Origin: Suillus spraguei
Lineage: Eukaryota; Basidiomycota; Agaricomycetes; Boletales; Suillaceae
Reading direction: 5' to 3'
DNA: 64,000 bases
Assembly (NCBI GenBank): GCA_016800925.1
Contig: JABCPU010000311.1
Coordinates: 1-64,000, forward strand
Below the pieces are notes generated by a model that was not told where the DNA came from, made no database searches, and saw nothing but the letters and a program-made list of their open reading frames with translations. Shown in pieces: positions 21,763 to 32,858 of the stretch. The translations under genes and the position numbers were made by a program. Each line of letters opens with the position of its first letter. The first letter of the stretch is position 1.

Positions 21763-23938
21763 TTACCCAAAAGCAAGTGTGCAGGAAAGTTTCACTCTAA
21801 AGGATGCAAAGCAATCATGATTGGCTACATGCACAGTCAAAAGGCATACAAACTCATGGACCTAGTGCAGCACACAGTGTTCTCCAGTAGACACATCACT
21901 TTCAATGAAACCAACCAGGTTCCTGATGCTGATCTAACCCCTTAGCACACACACTCTACTGGGCAACAGTGGGAGGGTCTGTTACCACTTCAGCACCATT
22001 GCCCCAACACATCTGTATCTGATGAAGAGGAGGACACAGATCTCTCAGACAGTGTGGAAACCCCACTGGAACATGATGCACTGCCACACTTGCCAAACAC
22101 ACACCCAGACAAACTAGAAGAACTGACTGAGCAACTGGAGAACCTATTAATTCATAACAATCCACCTATGCCTCTGTTGCAAGAGTCATCCCAAATGTGC
22201 TTGCACTCCCCAGTGTGTATGCACACACCTGCACAAATGATTGGAGGGGTCAGGTGCAGTACATGTGACCATCGCCCAGCTGACAAGAACCAGGATTACC
22301 AGCACATGCTTGATGAAGAGTAGCAATGGCTCAAGGGGCAGCCCACAGCAGACCCAGAACCATGCCCTGAGTGTACTCAATCTCATCTACCATCTGCTGA
22401 AGATGAAGATGACGACTACATACACTTCGCAGGTATAGGTGCAACAGGTCCTGCTAAACATGACCTCCCACAGTCACTGCCAGAAGCCTTTGCTCATGCA
22501 GATGGACACCTATTGCACTCCGCTTTGGAAGAAGAATTATTAAGCCTAAACTCAAATCAGGTTTATGAAACAGTTCCAATTCCTGAAGGTATCAAGCCCA
22601 TCACCTCCAAGCTCATTTTTCACATCAAGCTTGATCAAAACAGTAATGTTGATCACTATAAACTCTGCATAGTTGCGCATGGTTTCACACAGTGTGAAGG
22701 CATGGATTACCAGGAAGTTTTCACCCCCATCGCAAACCTGGAATCTATCTGCATAATCCTGTCATTGGCTGTGAAACACAACCTTAAACTTGATCAGATG
22801 AATGTCTCCACAGCATACTTGAATGGTGAATTGGAAGAGGAACTCTATCTACTCCCACCTGAAGGTGTCCCAATTCAACCAGGGTACTGCTGGAGACTGA
22901 AGTGCTTGCTATATGGTCTGAAGCAATCAGGGTGCACCTGGAACAAGACACTTGATTGCAAACTTGGCAAGATAGGCTTCATGTTCTTGGACACAGAAAC
23001 ATGCCTGTACATTTTCCATGAAAAAGGGCAAGTCTGTTTCCTAGTTGTCTATGTCGATGACCTGCTGCTCACCGCATATATGCACACCTTCATGAATTCA
23101 GTAAAGCACAAGCTCTCAGCACAATTCAAGATGCATGATCTGGGAGAAGCAAAGTTCATCCTTGGCATTGAAATTCAATGTGATCGCAAAACACGCAAGA
23201 TCATGCTCAGGCAGCGCCAATACATAGACACTGTCCTGCAGTGCACTGGCATGGCAGAGTGCAAACCTATCTGGACCCCAATGGTGCATGGACTCAAACT
23301 CACCATAGACTAAGAGGGAGACAACTCCACACACCATGAGATCACCATCAAAGGGCACAAAGTGTCATACCTATCTGTCATTGGCTCACTCATGTATACT
23401 ATGCTTGGCACATGTCCAGACATCACATATGCAGTGGGAGTACTTAGCTGCTTTAGCGCTGCACCTAAATCCTCACATTGGGAAGCTGCAAAGTGCATAC
23501 TTTACTATCTCAAAGCCATGCATGATATGGAGCTATCCTATGATGGAACTGATGTATCAATAGACATGGACTTCCATGGCTATTCAGATGCAGACTGGTC
23601 TGGCGAGTTAGATACCTTGCGCTCCACATCAAGTTACACATTCATCACCAAGCAAACAGCAAAGCATGGTAGCACTATCCATCACTGAATCTGAATACAT
23701 TGGGCTTAGCAATGCAGGACAGCCTCTTACCTGGCTTTGCACATTCTTTGCTGAGATTGGCCAAAAGCAAGGCACACCTACCACACTCCACTGTGACAAT
23801 CAGGCAGCCATCATCCTTACCAAAGATGCGCAGTTCTGCGCATGCACAAAGCATATCTAGCACAAGTATCATTTCATTCATGACGATCTAGTGGCAAAAG
23901 GAGAAGCAGTCATATGTTACATCTCAACAGACGACATG

Positions 23939-24209
23939 CATCAGGAAATTCACACATTCCTTAACATGCTTAATCAGCTTAACTCACTTATCTCAAAACT
24001 TGTTTGCTCTCTCTCACATCATTCACCTGGCATATCTTATATTTTTTGAGTGCGAAATACAATAAAACATGTATATTAATATATCTCACTTTTTTTTTCT
24101 GAATTCATTCACATTGAAATTTGGACAAGTAGATTCAATTTCACCAAGGCAGTTAAGTGTAAATAAGTCCGCATAAGGGCACGTCAAGGAATGTGTGAAT
24201 TTCCTGATG
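23939..24209. mobile_element. 271-bp MITE-like element with 30-bp terminal inverted repeats
   Basis: The ends CATCAGGAAATTCACACATT... and the complementary ...AATTTCCTGATG form 30-bp inverted repeats with two mismatches. The interior is AT-rich and has no ORF. It lies in the copia RNase H between the codons for DDM and VVDILTKPL. Removing it plus one copy of TG (23937-23938, 24210-24211) restores the reading frame. A non-autonomous DNA transposon is the simplest reading; a TG duplication does not fit Tc1/mariner (TA). Confidence 0.82.
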
Positions 24210-24300
24210 TGGTAGTGGACATTCTCACAAAACCATTAATCCACGAGAAGCATTGGAAGTTTACCAAGGCCATGGGTCTGCAACTTCGCTCAAGTGGGAG

Positions 24301-24753
24301 TGATAAAACCAGATGAGTTCACTTTTCTATGTGCACTCTGACCTTCATTGTGCATGTGCATGCTCTATCACATTTTCAATGTGCTTAAGCGTATTTTCAC
24401 ATCACTGCACACTTTTTGGCATGCATGTGCTTGAGTGCACCTTGCAAGCACTTGGGTGTACACGTAATAGTGGAGATGTCAGGGATTTCTCAAGTGAGCC
24501 TCATGGTACTTTAGTGAGCTCATTCCTATCATATAATGGACCCTTGTTGTGTATTTTTCCCTCAGTCATTCTCTCATCCTTCCTTTGGATAGCAGCTGAG
24601 GTATGCACTTACTGTCATTAATGTTTTACTTTATATCTAACTATGTAGTAGTGCAGTATACACTGCTTTTACTTGGTGAAGAAAGTTGTTCTCTCATCCT
24701 TCCTTTGGATAGTGGCTGAGTGCAGTATACACTGCTTTTACTTAGTTTTGTCA
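24301..24753 (+). repeat. 3' LTR of the copia element, with an internal tandem duplication
   Basis: TGATAAAACCAG...TTTTGTCA. The segment starting CTCTCATCCTTCC occurs at 24571 and again at 24691, a spacing of 120 bp. The 5' LTR has it only once. Confidence 0.88.
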
Positions 24754-25399
24754 CCAACATGACTTCCTACTCAGCCTGCAAAATATCTCCTACAGTACAC
24801 TTATCATATTTTCAGGTCTTCAACAAGCAACTTTGCAACCTACTCATCTCACCAACTTGCACATTCAAACATGTATGTCAAATTTTTACTAAATACATAT
24901 TATGTCATCATATTTCGACCTACTGCCGGCAATTGCCGCTTGGCAATTTCCACTGGCAGCATTCTGCCAACAACACTACTGGTGCGGCTGGCTTCAGCAT
25001 GTCAGGCATTACTTATCAGCACTTATCATGGATACAGGATCAGATGAGCCATCCCTTGTGCGTATTATAGGCGAGGAAATAGCGCAAATAGTACCAAAAG
25101 GAGTATACATATGATACCATTGATGATTCAAATGATGAGTTGCTCGGGCCGCGGGGTCCAACCGTGTCATCGGTGTAATCCGTAAGATGGCAGTGGACAA
25201 CGTCGTTAGATGGTTCGGGAATCAACAAAATCAGACTCGAGTCTATTGTCTTTGATAACATAAAATAGATTCCTCCTTTGATAATCTGATGGACTTCGAC
25301 AGGGCGACGACACACGATGAAAGGATGTACTGTGTACATACTATACCTTGAGGCCCGAGGCCTCAGGCTTGAACCTTTGTGTTCATGCCTGAACGTTTA
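24754..25399. other. Remnant region right of the copia element, no confident gene
   Basis: Small open frames exist on both strands (minus 25339-25040, plus 24902-25114), but none shows a family motif. A perfect 10-bp palindrome, GGCAATTGCC, lies near 24930. The region is probably transposon debris continuing from the left flank of the copia element. Confidence 0.3.
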
Positions 25400-25765
25400 C
25401 TAAAGGAGGACGGAACACATTCGGATAAATCTCGGACAGTAACAACTTAAATGTGTATCCGAAAGAGGGTACTTCAGCTAAAATACTACAACGAAGACGC
25501 TAAACAAGATTTAGGTGTGTTACAACGAGTGTCTCGCTAAGCTATACGTGATGCGTGTCCGTTCTCGCTGTTTTCGACGTGAAGACTCGGAAGCTTAGAC
25601 AAGTTCGAATGCGAAATTGATGTCATCCCTTGATCAGCACAAGCCAGTGCCATCATGGTCGTTTAAGCTGAACGTGTACCGCCCTTCTTTACTAGTCTCT
25701 TCTTCCTGATTTAGATCACCCCTAGGTTGCAGAAGGTAGCAGCGCAGGTCCAGCATGCATTAGGC
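25400..25765. repeat. Dispersed 370-bp repeat, copy 2, with possible target duplication
   Basis: CTAAAGGAGGACGG...GCATTAGGC, aligned to 12311-12681. GTTTA lies on both sides (25395-25399 and 25766-25770), suggesting a 5-bp target duplication if the element ends in GGC. Confidence 0.7.
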
Positions 25766-26010
25766 GTTTAATCTATCTTGTGATCTATGAAACAATAAGT
25801 GACACGAAGTAATTGTAAAATAGAAATACGTGTGGTGTCCTGTTTTGTAGGACATATGTAAGTAATATCGTGTCAGGAATTATATCATCATCAATCTGCC
25901 TCTGAAAGGGCAAAAAAATACATAAAATACAAGAATCGTGTAGTATGCATGTATGCTTCATTATATCCTATGAGTTGATGAGCATCACTTTCCATAGGCT
26001 AGTGTATTAC

Positions 26011-27387
26011 TTACCATCTTGGTCGGATCTCTCGTTCGGGATAGAGATTCATCATAATTTGGTCAGTCCTGTATTCCGACTCTATTTCGGATTGTGAAGT
26101 GCGACCTGAACATGTTGCACTCATTTGCAGCGGCGGTCTCCGATTTTCCGCACCTCTCGTGATGCGAGGAGCTTGGCCCAAATCAAGTCTGCGGTCCCGC
26201 CCATCCGGTATTCTCATGTTGGACAGGTTCACCCCTCCCCGTCGTGATCCAAGCTCGGGCGGTCTCTCAGGCCGCTTCATCTGTGATAACTTGCGCATTC
26301 TCTGTTCCTCTTCAGCTGATCTACGAGCCATGGCCATTTCTTGTAGATAGCGCTCCGTCTCACGTGCTCGGGTGGATGCGATCTTGTATGTACCCTCGCA
26401 GTAGAAACCTCCGGGGATGCCGCGACATTGGTAGACACCTTTGATGGTTTGCGGGGTATTAGCGTAGTGGCAGTCTCGTTGGCTACACTTGTTATGAAAT
26501 GGTGATGGCCATCCAGCAGGAAGCGCTGATGGTTTAGGCTTCTTCGTGACTATATCAGGCAGGTTGTTAGCGGTGGGCAAAGAACTGGACAGTGAGTACT
26601 GACAGAAAATCATGACGGAAATCGTTAGTGCTTCTAGTGTACAGAGGGAAAAAAACGAGGGGATAGAGGAGGTAAACTTGGTACTTATGAGAGCGTAATT
26701 TCATGCTAATGACATCACGGCACCTGAACCCGGACACGCAGTCAATTCGTGTTTGAAGTAGTCAGGACGGAGCGGTGCTTTGGTGACTGATGCGGCATGT
26801 TTCGTCGACACCACGTTACGTGTTCGCCCGTCTTGCCAGATCGCCGAAAATGATAGATCCAAGACACATACCGGATCACGGATGGTAATTTCTGGTAGTA
26901 GGACGTACCGGGGCCCCATTTCTGCTGGACAAGTGATGATGCGACAACAAGACTGAACAGCCCAAGTTGGACTTGGCGAGCCTCGGGTAAACACTGAATG
27001 ACACGTCTCAATGCTCACTTAAGGAGAAAGATGACGGCATCTTTCATAATAGTGACCAACCTGGCTCACAGGTTGTGAATCATACTTACCTGTACAAGCT
27101 GGTTGAATTTTACTTCAAGAGCTGGAGCGAGAGCTCTGCATACCTGTTTGTCAGTTGCCAGATGAGACTTGGAGCTAATCATTGAGCTTCATGTAACGGA
27201 AGAGTAAGCAATTACTAAAAAAGGTCTGCCAGTCTACACTTCTCACGGTTCTCACCAGGTTCACGCCTCCGCGTGAACCATTAATTGTAGGTGTGTGAAT
27301 CAGCATTTGGGCTTGTGCTTGACTATGGGATGTCCAACAACCGTCTGACGTTCTAGAGGCAAATATTGAAGCTTGCGGCAGATACAT
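26011..27387 (-). CDS. Hypothetical protein, multi-exon, splicing unresolved
   Basis: Several minus-strand coding-like segments appear to belong together. The first is 27387 to about 27252 (start MYLPQASIF, ends at a GTGAGA donor). A segment at about 27175-27090 follows (HLATDKQVCRALAPALE, ending LVQ before GTAAGT). Another lies at about 27017-26705 (CRIITCPAEMGPRYVLLPE, LSFSAIWQDGRT). The last is about 26598-26011, after a CTAAC branch and CAG acceptor. It contains a Cys-rich part (HNKCSQRDCHYA), then an Arg/Glu/Met-rich helix (RYLQEMAMARRSAEEEQRMR) and a basic tail ending PEREIRPRW. I recognise no family. The exon joins, the shared gene model and the start are inferred. Confidence 0.35.
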
Positions 27388-27709
27388 GCGAACTTCAACG
27401 AGGCGTCCGACTCGGACTCAGAGCTACTCTGAAATTAATTGAAAAGGGCTGTTCAGCACGTTGGCTCGATATTACTTTCACGGCACAAAACGGAGATGAA
27501 GCTTCTGAAGCATTTCACAAGCCTAGCTCGCGTGATGGTTGAGGGCAAAATGCACCTCACACTAGCCTTGTTGTCGTTGCCAATTGAATTTTATACTTGG
27601 GCACGAGTTGATTCAAACTTGTCACATGTTGCCTGTTGTTTGGCAAAAGCTTCTGAAATAAACAAACCCCTTCACCACCCACCACTGCCAGCAAGTAATA
27701 GCAAATCTA

Positions 27710-29180
27710 ATGGGTATTAATCAACCGGCAGAAGAGGATCCCTCACCAACTGGAAAGGTCACCGGAATAGAAAGCGATCATACTCTTGACTTCCCAAACC
27801 TTTCACACCCAGTTTCACATCCACCCGCGCTTCAGCGCCCCAGTCAACTTCTCACATTCTCGTATTCACCTTCTCACATCCTACAATTTGATGACTCTGC
27901 ATTGCGCTATTTCGTCAATCCACCGCGTGTGCAGATCTGAATTATGGTTATAACAATTGGACACGGCGCCCAGACGAACGTGGACGCATCGATAGTTTAC
28001 TGAGCGCGTGGTCACGGTTCAAGAAAAGTCTCAATGGGCAAAATCCGAGATTGGGGTGATAAGCTGGAGAGGGTTATGACCAAGTGAGACGTCATCCCAT
28101 TCACTGCATGATGTTTCTTTACCTGGGGGATACTTTTGGTAAGAATATTGACGGCACCTTACGAAGAGCGAGATGTTTGGGAGCTCAACGTGATGTGTGT
28201 CGATGGTACTATGTACTTTGAGGAGCATCTATCGGATGCGAAAATAAAGGAAAAGTGAAGCTTTTTTCCGTCTTACATGTGTGTATTGCTTACCTTGATG
28301 AAGGAACGATATGGAACCTCGGCATCGACTTCAGTCTTACTATGGGTATTCATTTGAATCGTATTGCACATCGTCAGCTCCCGATGAACATGAACATCAT
28401 TCCTCTGGTACATCGGGCGCTGTTGGTTGGGGCGGCGATGTTGATACCAATGTTCAGTGGTGCAGTGTTGTGAAGACCAAGTTGGGTGATACACGCATCA
28501 TCATCGGTGGAGAAGTAGACTGCGTTCGAGGTATGTGTTAATCTACGTCAATAGATTCGGAGACGTTATCTGCTGTAGGAAAATATGCGGGAAATACTGA
28601 CAACTTCGTGGAACTCAAAACTTCACTATCAATACGTGGACCACAAGACGAAGCCAAGTTCGAAAAGTAATTGTCATCTGCGTTTCAGACACCTGCGCTT
28701 CCTGAAACTATGTGACAGAAAGCTTTTAAAATTTTATTTCCAGTCATTTCTGCTGGGAGTTCCGGTATGTATAACGACACTAAAACAGGACCCTCTCATA
28801 AATACAGTGCATTATAGGAGGTCTTTGTTGGGTTTAGAAAACCATCGGGATACTTGACGACTACGCAAGCCTTCCAGACTGTACAAATACCTCGCCTGGT
28901 TCGAGGAAAGCCTGGTGCCTGGGATCCCAATATCTGTCTAGCATGGGGAGACCGATTTCTATCTTTTCTCAGGAACACCATTAAAGGAGGCTCAGGGGGT
29001 AATGTCTGGCGTATCAAATTCGCGCCAAAGACAGGGGTTTTTGCTGTTTTGCTAGACGATGTGGATGTCAGGGACGTCGAAGGAGGGGAAGATCGCGTGG
29101 GATTCCTTCCAAGATGGTATTGGGAAGAAATAACTGGTACTGTCGCGTACGACTCAGAAGTCAGCCCAAACAAGGAGTAG
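27710..29180 (+). CDS. RAI1: Decapping nuclease RAI1/DXO-like, six exons, three one-base frameshifts in exon 1
   Basis: Rai1/DXO enzymes act in the nucleus on mRNAs with faulty 5' caps and partner the 5' exonuclease Rat1. The exons are 27710-28083, 28144-28254, 28304-28530, 28579-28666, 28719-28764 and 28818-29180, all with GT-AG introns of 48-60 bases. The N-terminus has QRPSQLLTFSYSPSH. Later come ELNVMCVDGTMYFEEH, SYYGYSFESYC and WGGDVDTNVQW. The metal-binding motifs are GGEVDCV (E-x-D) and VELKT (E-h-K), followed by KFYFQSFLLGVP. The C-terminus has QIPRLVRGKPGAWDP and GEDRVGFLPRWYWEE. The total, about 403 codons, matches the family. In exon 1 the frame breaks near 27930, 28053 and 28074, each time one base short beside a G-run. 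Everything downstream is intact, so this is either recent inactivation or consensus error. Confidence 0.88.
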
Positions 29181-29604
29181 AGGAGCGTCGTCCAAGGTAG
29201 GAGCGTTCTGGGTGGAAGATATGAACTAAAATAGGCGTTCATGGATCATATGCCACTCACCTGATCGACTCATAACTGTCAGCCATTCTCGCGAGACGTC
29301 TTTTAGACCCACGTGAACTCCGGTTATCTTGCCGTCAGTCCTGTTATCTCAATCCCATGTCGTGCGAGGGGCCGATCCCCACCGATTAAACATAGCTCAC
29401 TTCAGTCATATGGTTTCTATCCAGGACGTACTACACGCTCTCGATCAGCGTGAAGGAAAATGTAGATAAAAACGTTGTCGGGATGACTTTCTCGTTGAAC
29501 GTAAAGAATATTTCTGTGAATTCTGAACCATTATTGGCTATTTACGTGTAAAAATAGGCACAAACCGGCAAACGACCCGTGGGAATTCGGATGAATAAGA
29601 CTAG

Positions 29605-29782
29605 CGCGTCGTCGCGCGTGCTCCATTCCTTAACGCGCTCCTCGACGTCCCACACAGCGACCAGCTTCCTCTCTTGGTCATTTGTAACGGCCCCAAGGTC
29701 TTACGGCTTACGGCTAAACGCTCCCACTGTGATATATTGTGCTTTATTCTGTATATAATCACTAGAAACTCCCAGCGACGCG
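29605..29782. promoter_or_regulatory. Cluster of ACGCG/CGCGT motifs upstream of the Whi5/Nrm1-like gene
   Basis: CGCGT or ACGCG cores lie at 29605-29609, 29615-29619, 29633-29637 and 29778-29782. The last is 7 bases before the start codon. ACGCG is the core of the MluI cell-cycle box bound by MBF in yeasts. Regulation here is inferred by analogy. Confidence 0.35.
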
Positions 29783-29788
29783 CTCCTT

Positions 29789-31530
29789 ATGGCGACTCCG
29801 TCGTCTTCGGTGACCTCAGCATCCCCGCCAACGACCTACCTACAGCCCTACAGCCCTTCTACATCGATGGATGTGGATCCAATAGAGAAGGAGGATAGGC
29901 TGAAGGCTATCCAGAAAGTCATGGCGAGCACGGAACTTTCGATGGTGAGTTATTTCATTTCAGACTGAGCACTTCGCGGGACGCGTTGTCGGGCGGTCAT
30001 TCGCGCCAACGATATGGAAGGGCATACAGAATATTATTGCTTTGTGGTGCTCGTATACCGGATCCCCCGCTGAGATTGCTGTGTGCAGGGCACGGTCGTG
30101 ATATAATACGAGAATACTAACATACTCCTGTCTTTCTCTCCTAGGTGACGCGCAATCTTCGCGCCCGCTTGTCGTATGCATCATACAAGGCTACCCATAA
30201 TATTTCTCATGTCAAACTGACTGACCTCGAGGCGAAAACCCGTGCCCTGGCTGCTGCCCCGCCGCGCCTGATCGGCACTAAGCGCAAGGCTACCACCGGC
30301 AATAACTATTACAACAACCCCGCCACACAGGGCACGGTTGCAAGGCGTGGAGCTATGGCTCCTCCCGCCGTATCTGCGGCTTCTGCCCTAGCCGTTTCTC
30401 GTTCCCACTATCCCACGACCGTGACAGGTTCCAGTCCCAACGCGACTCAGAGCCTGTTCACCACTCTCCTCGGACCTCCTCCGTTGAAACAAGCTCGAAC
30501 AGTTCGCAATTCAACAGACCCTCCTGTTCAGGCAGCCGCTCGTTCGACTGCCGGATCTCGGTCCCGAGGATCGGATCGTGCGTCTGCCCTACGCAGCATA
30601 GCAGAGAGCACCCGCGCGCAGTCCCGTAGCCGCAAGGAGGATATGACCCGGTCTAAACCTAAACGGGCGGACAAAGGGAAGCAAAAGGCATCCGCGGTGG
30701 ACTCGGCGGATGTAGAGCGGCAGGCTGTGGCTACTCTGACATCGCTTCTCCAGTCGCGTCCTTCCGTAGCTAGCGTGTCATCTCCGCGGTCCACGCTCTC
30801 TACTGCATCTGATACGAGTTCATTCCAGTCTTTGTCGCAATATGCACAAAGCTCTGCTCGTACATCGACAGCAGCGACTTCGCTGCTGCCATCAGCCGAG
30901 TCATCATTTACTATGCCTCGGGCAGCTACTCCACCCCGTAACTCGGGTGACAACATCTATTCGACTCCTCGTGCAGATGACGAGGAGGCAGCTAAACTCA
31001 TGCTTTATCTACATACATCACCCTCTCCCGCACGCCCTACAACCACCCGGGACAGGGATACCCAAGATCTTGCAGCCTACAGAGCCCTTGGGAGCGGTTC
31101 TGCATCCCTCCTTGCTAAAGGAAAGATCCTTTTCGCAGGCCAGGACACTAGAAGCTCGCTGAGATCAGAGCACAGCTTTACGTCAGAGACTTTATCATCC
31201 AGCCAAGATAGCACGCATCCTTTCAACCAGCCATTGCGATTGGATGCTGCTCCTTCTGGATCTCTCGCGCCTGCACCATCTTTAGAGCCGACGGTTATTC
31301 CACCTACCCCAACTTTGGGTGCTGAATCCCCATCACTGTTACCATCTCCACCTTCACCTTCTAGGCGTAGTGATACTTCAAATGATTATTCTGGTTCGCC
31401 ATCAAACAGCCTTCACGCCCCACCCACTCCGGGCAATGTCCCATTCAATCTCAATGACTTTATCAATGTTTCTCCTTCCCCTGCCGTTACGACCGGCCGC
31501 GTGCAGCAGTATCTCTCAAATCTGGTCTGA
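29789..31530 (+). CDS. Whi5/Nrm1-like G1/S transcription repressor
   Basis: Whi5/Nrm1-family proteins bind SBF/MBF and silence G1/S genes. Exon 1 (29789-29944) begins MATPSSSVTSAS and ends ELSM. A 200-base intron (29945-30144, GTGAGT...CTAG) leads to exon 2 (30145-31530), giving about 513 residues. The conserved GTB-type motif spans the start of exon 2 (VTRNLRARLSYASYKATH) and continues SHVKLTDLE. The rest is low-complexity and rich in Ser, Pro, Thr and Ala, with many SP/TP pairs suitable for CDK phosphorylation and a basic stretch (SKPKRADKGKQK). Near the C-terminus FNLNDFINVSPSP resembles the short DFxN motif seen in this group. Calling it Whi5 or Nrm1 specifically is not possible from sequence alone. 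Confidence 0.75.
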
Positions 31531-32814
31531 GTGCTAACCTGCGTGCGGACGTTGGCAGAAAGCTTTTTGATGAAGAGCAGCAGCGGCACCACTACCAAGG
31601 CAATCATAACACCGTCAGCGGCTTCACTGATATCCATCATGATAGAGTCGGCGTCCTCGGTGCTAGTATCGATCTCGCAAGCACTTGATTTATTTTTGTT
31701 GTCCTCATCGATTGGCTCCTTCACGTCTAACACACTTTCCATGACACATTCATTCTTCATCAATAATGCGGAATCCCTGTTGTACCAACATGAAGAACAG
31801 ACTCCCTTGTATCTACCACTCGACCCGGCTGGACGACGGCGCTGCAATCTACTCCACTTGTTGGTTTTTGATATTATCCGCAAGGCATGGACTCATCGGT
31901 ATCGGGCATCAAAGCTCGAAGTTGGGAAATTATCATTGCTATCTATTTTTACGGCCCCCAATTCCTCATTTACGGTTGGATCATGACCTTCTGTTAGCTT
32001 TGCGTCCATAATGATTTCTTTTTCTGTTGTTCATTAGCGCTCTGGAGAAGCATCATAAACTCCTTATCACTTTTGTGAATCAAGTCAGACATCCGCTGGA
32101 TGCACCTGTTTATTTCATCCATCCCTCTCTATCTTTTGAGTTGTTTCCATTATCCCATTCATCCTTATTCTCCTATTTGCCATGGTAATTTGTTGACACG
32201 GTCAGACCTCCTGTTGTTTGTTTTACCATGTTTCTCTATCGCCATGTGCTCATACCGTCTGCATCGCAATGCATAACGTTTCTTGACTCGCTTGACTCGT
32301 ATAAATCATCTCATACTTTTTAACCAGAAGTACTACAATGCATACACGTTAACAAAACCAGATTAATTTCAGGAGGCATTACACCTCGGCTGAAATAGGC
32401 AGTTGTATTGGAGTGAGTGTTTGAGCATGCAGAGTCTATCACACTATGTTCATTGAAGTGCTACAGTTCATTTCATTTTGCCGCTGTTGCGAATCTACTG
32501 TGGTAACTGTCATAAAGCGGGTTACTATGCAACATACACACACCAGAGCAAGAGATTTCACCGTCAAGATAGTGCGTGTCTGCAAAGGCATGGTCCAGTG
32601 TAGATCTGACGGTTCGTGCATTGTCTATTGTCACAGACAACCACTACGGAACAATTGTGGGTTTCGGTGAGAGTCCACCAGTGATCGTCGTATTTTTCTA
32701 ACAAATTGCATCCCTACTAGTTGGATAAGAGTTGTGGCCTTTTGTCCAAAAATTGCTGTTTCATTGTACAACCACAAATACCACACGCCACTTCAGTCCC
32801 CTTTATTCTGCACC
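31531..32814. other. Intergenic region, no supported gene
   Basis: Opposing ORFs at 31413-31883 (minus) and 31531-31986 (plus) overlap each other and the 3' end of the Whi5-like gene, and show no domain. The rest is AT-rich with nothing recognisable. Confidence 0.5.
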
Positions 32815-32823
32815 TTATATAAG
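32815..32823 (+). promoter_or_regulatory. TATA box of the gene at 32859
   Basis: TTATATAAG lies 35 bases before the start codon, which implies a very short 5' leader. TATA boxes this close are common in highly or inducibly expressed fungal genes. Confidence 0.5.
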
Positions 32824-32858
32824 GGAGAGAGACTTGTCATAGCCTCTCCATAACAAAA

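Larger units (their letters stand above)
20485..24297 (+). pseudogene. pol: Copia pol: integrase, RT and RNase H, with stops and insertions
   Basis: The pre-integrase HHCC region is at about 20540-20685 (RMGHIGIDHI, FCEPCMLGKMK). The integrase core runs from about 20735 to 21288, with the D,D,E residues in TDVGGPI, CSDGGGEY and TPEQNGITE. A solo LTR interrupts it, and it resumes at 21768 (SKCAGKFHSKGCKA). RT lies at 22513-23310, with the catalytic YVDDLLL near 23050. RNase H follows at about 23360-23938 (SDADWSG, CDNQAAIIL). A MITE-like element interrupts it, and the final segment DILTKPL ends near 24297. Stops occur near 21943, 22321, 23311 and 23858, with a frameshift near 23660. Confidence 0.9.
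13021..24753 (+). mobile_element. Ty1/copia LTR retrotransposon, heavily interrupted by nested insertions
   Basis: The LTRs start TGA(C/T)AAAACCAGATGAG and end AGTTTTGTCA. Between them lie, in order, a copia Gag, a zinc-knuckle remnant, a protease, a GAG_pre-integrase/integrase region, RT and RNase H. Integrase before RT is the copia order. The pre-LTR tract CAAGTGGGAG at 24291-24300 fits a polypurine tract. Insertions lie in the 5' LTR (13135-14113 and 14261-15045), after gag (about 15975-17525), before the integrase (17998 to about 20480), in the integrase (21289-21762) and in the RNase H (23939-24209). The outer flanks (TTGAC left, CCAAC right) do not match. Confidence 0.9.

Noticed and set aside
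29960..30184. Minus-strand ORF across the Whi5-like intron
   Set aside because: It covers the intron and the start of a supported exon on the other strand, and shows no motif.
31413..31986. A minus-strand 156-codon ORF and an overlapping plus-strand 151-codon ORF after the Whi5-like gene
   Set aside because: They overlap each other on opposite strands and show no motif, and the first also overlaps a supported coding exon. Chance frames are more likely.
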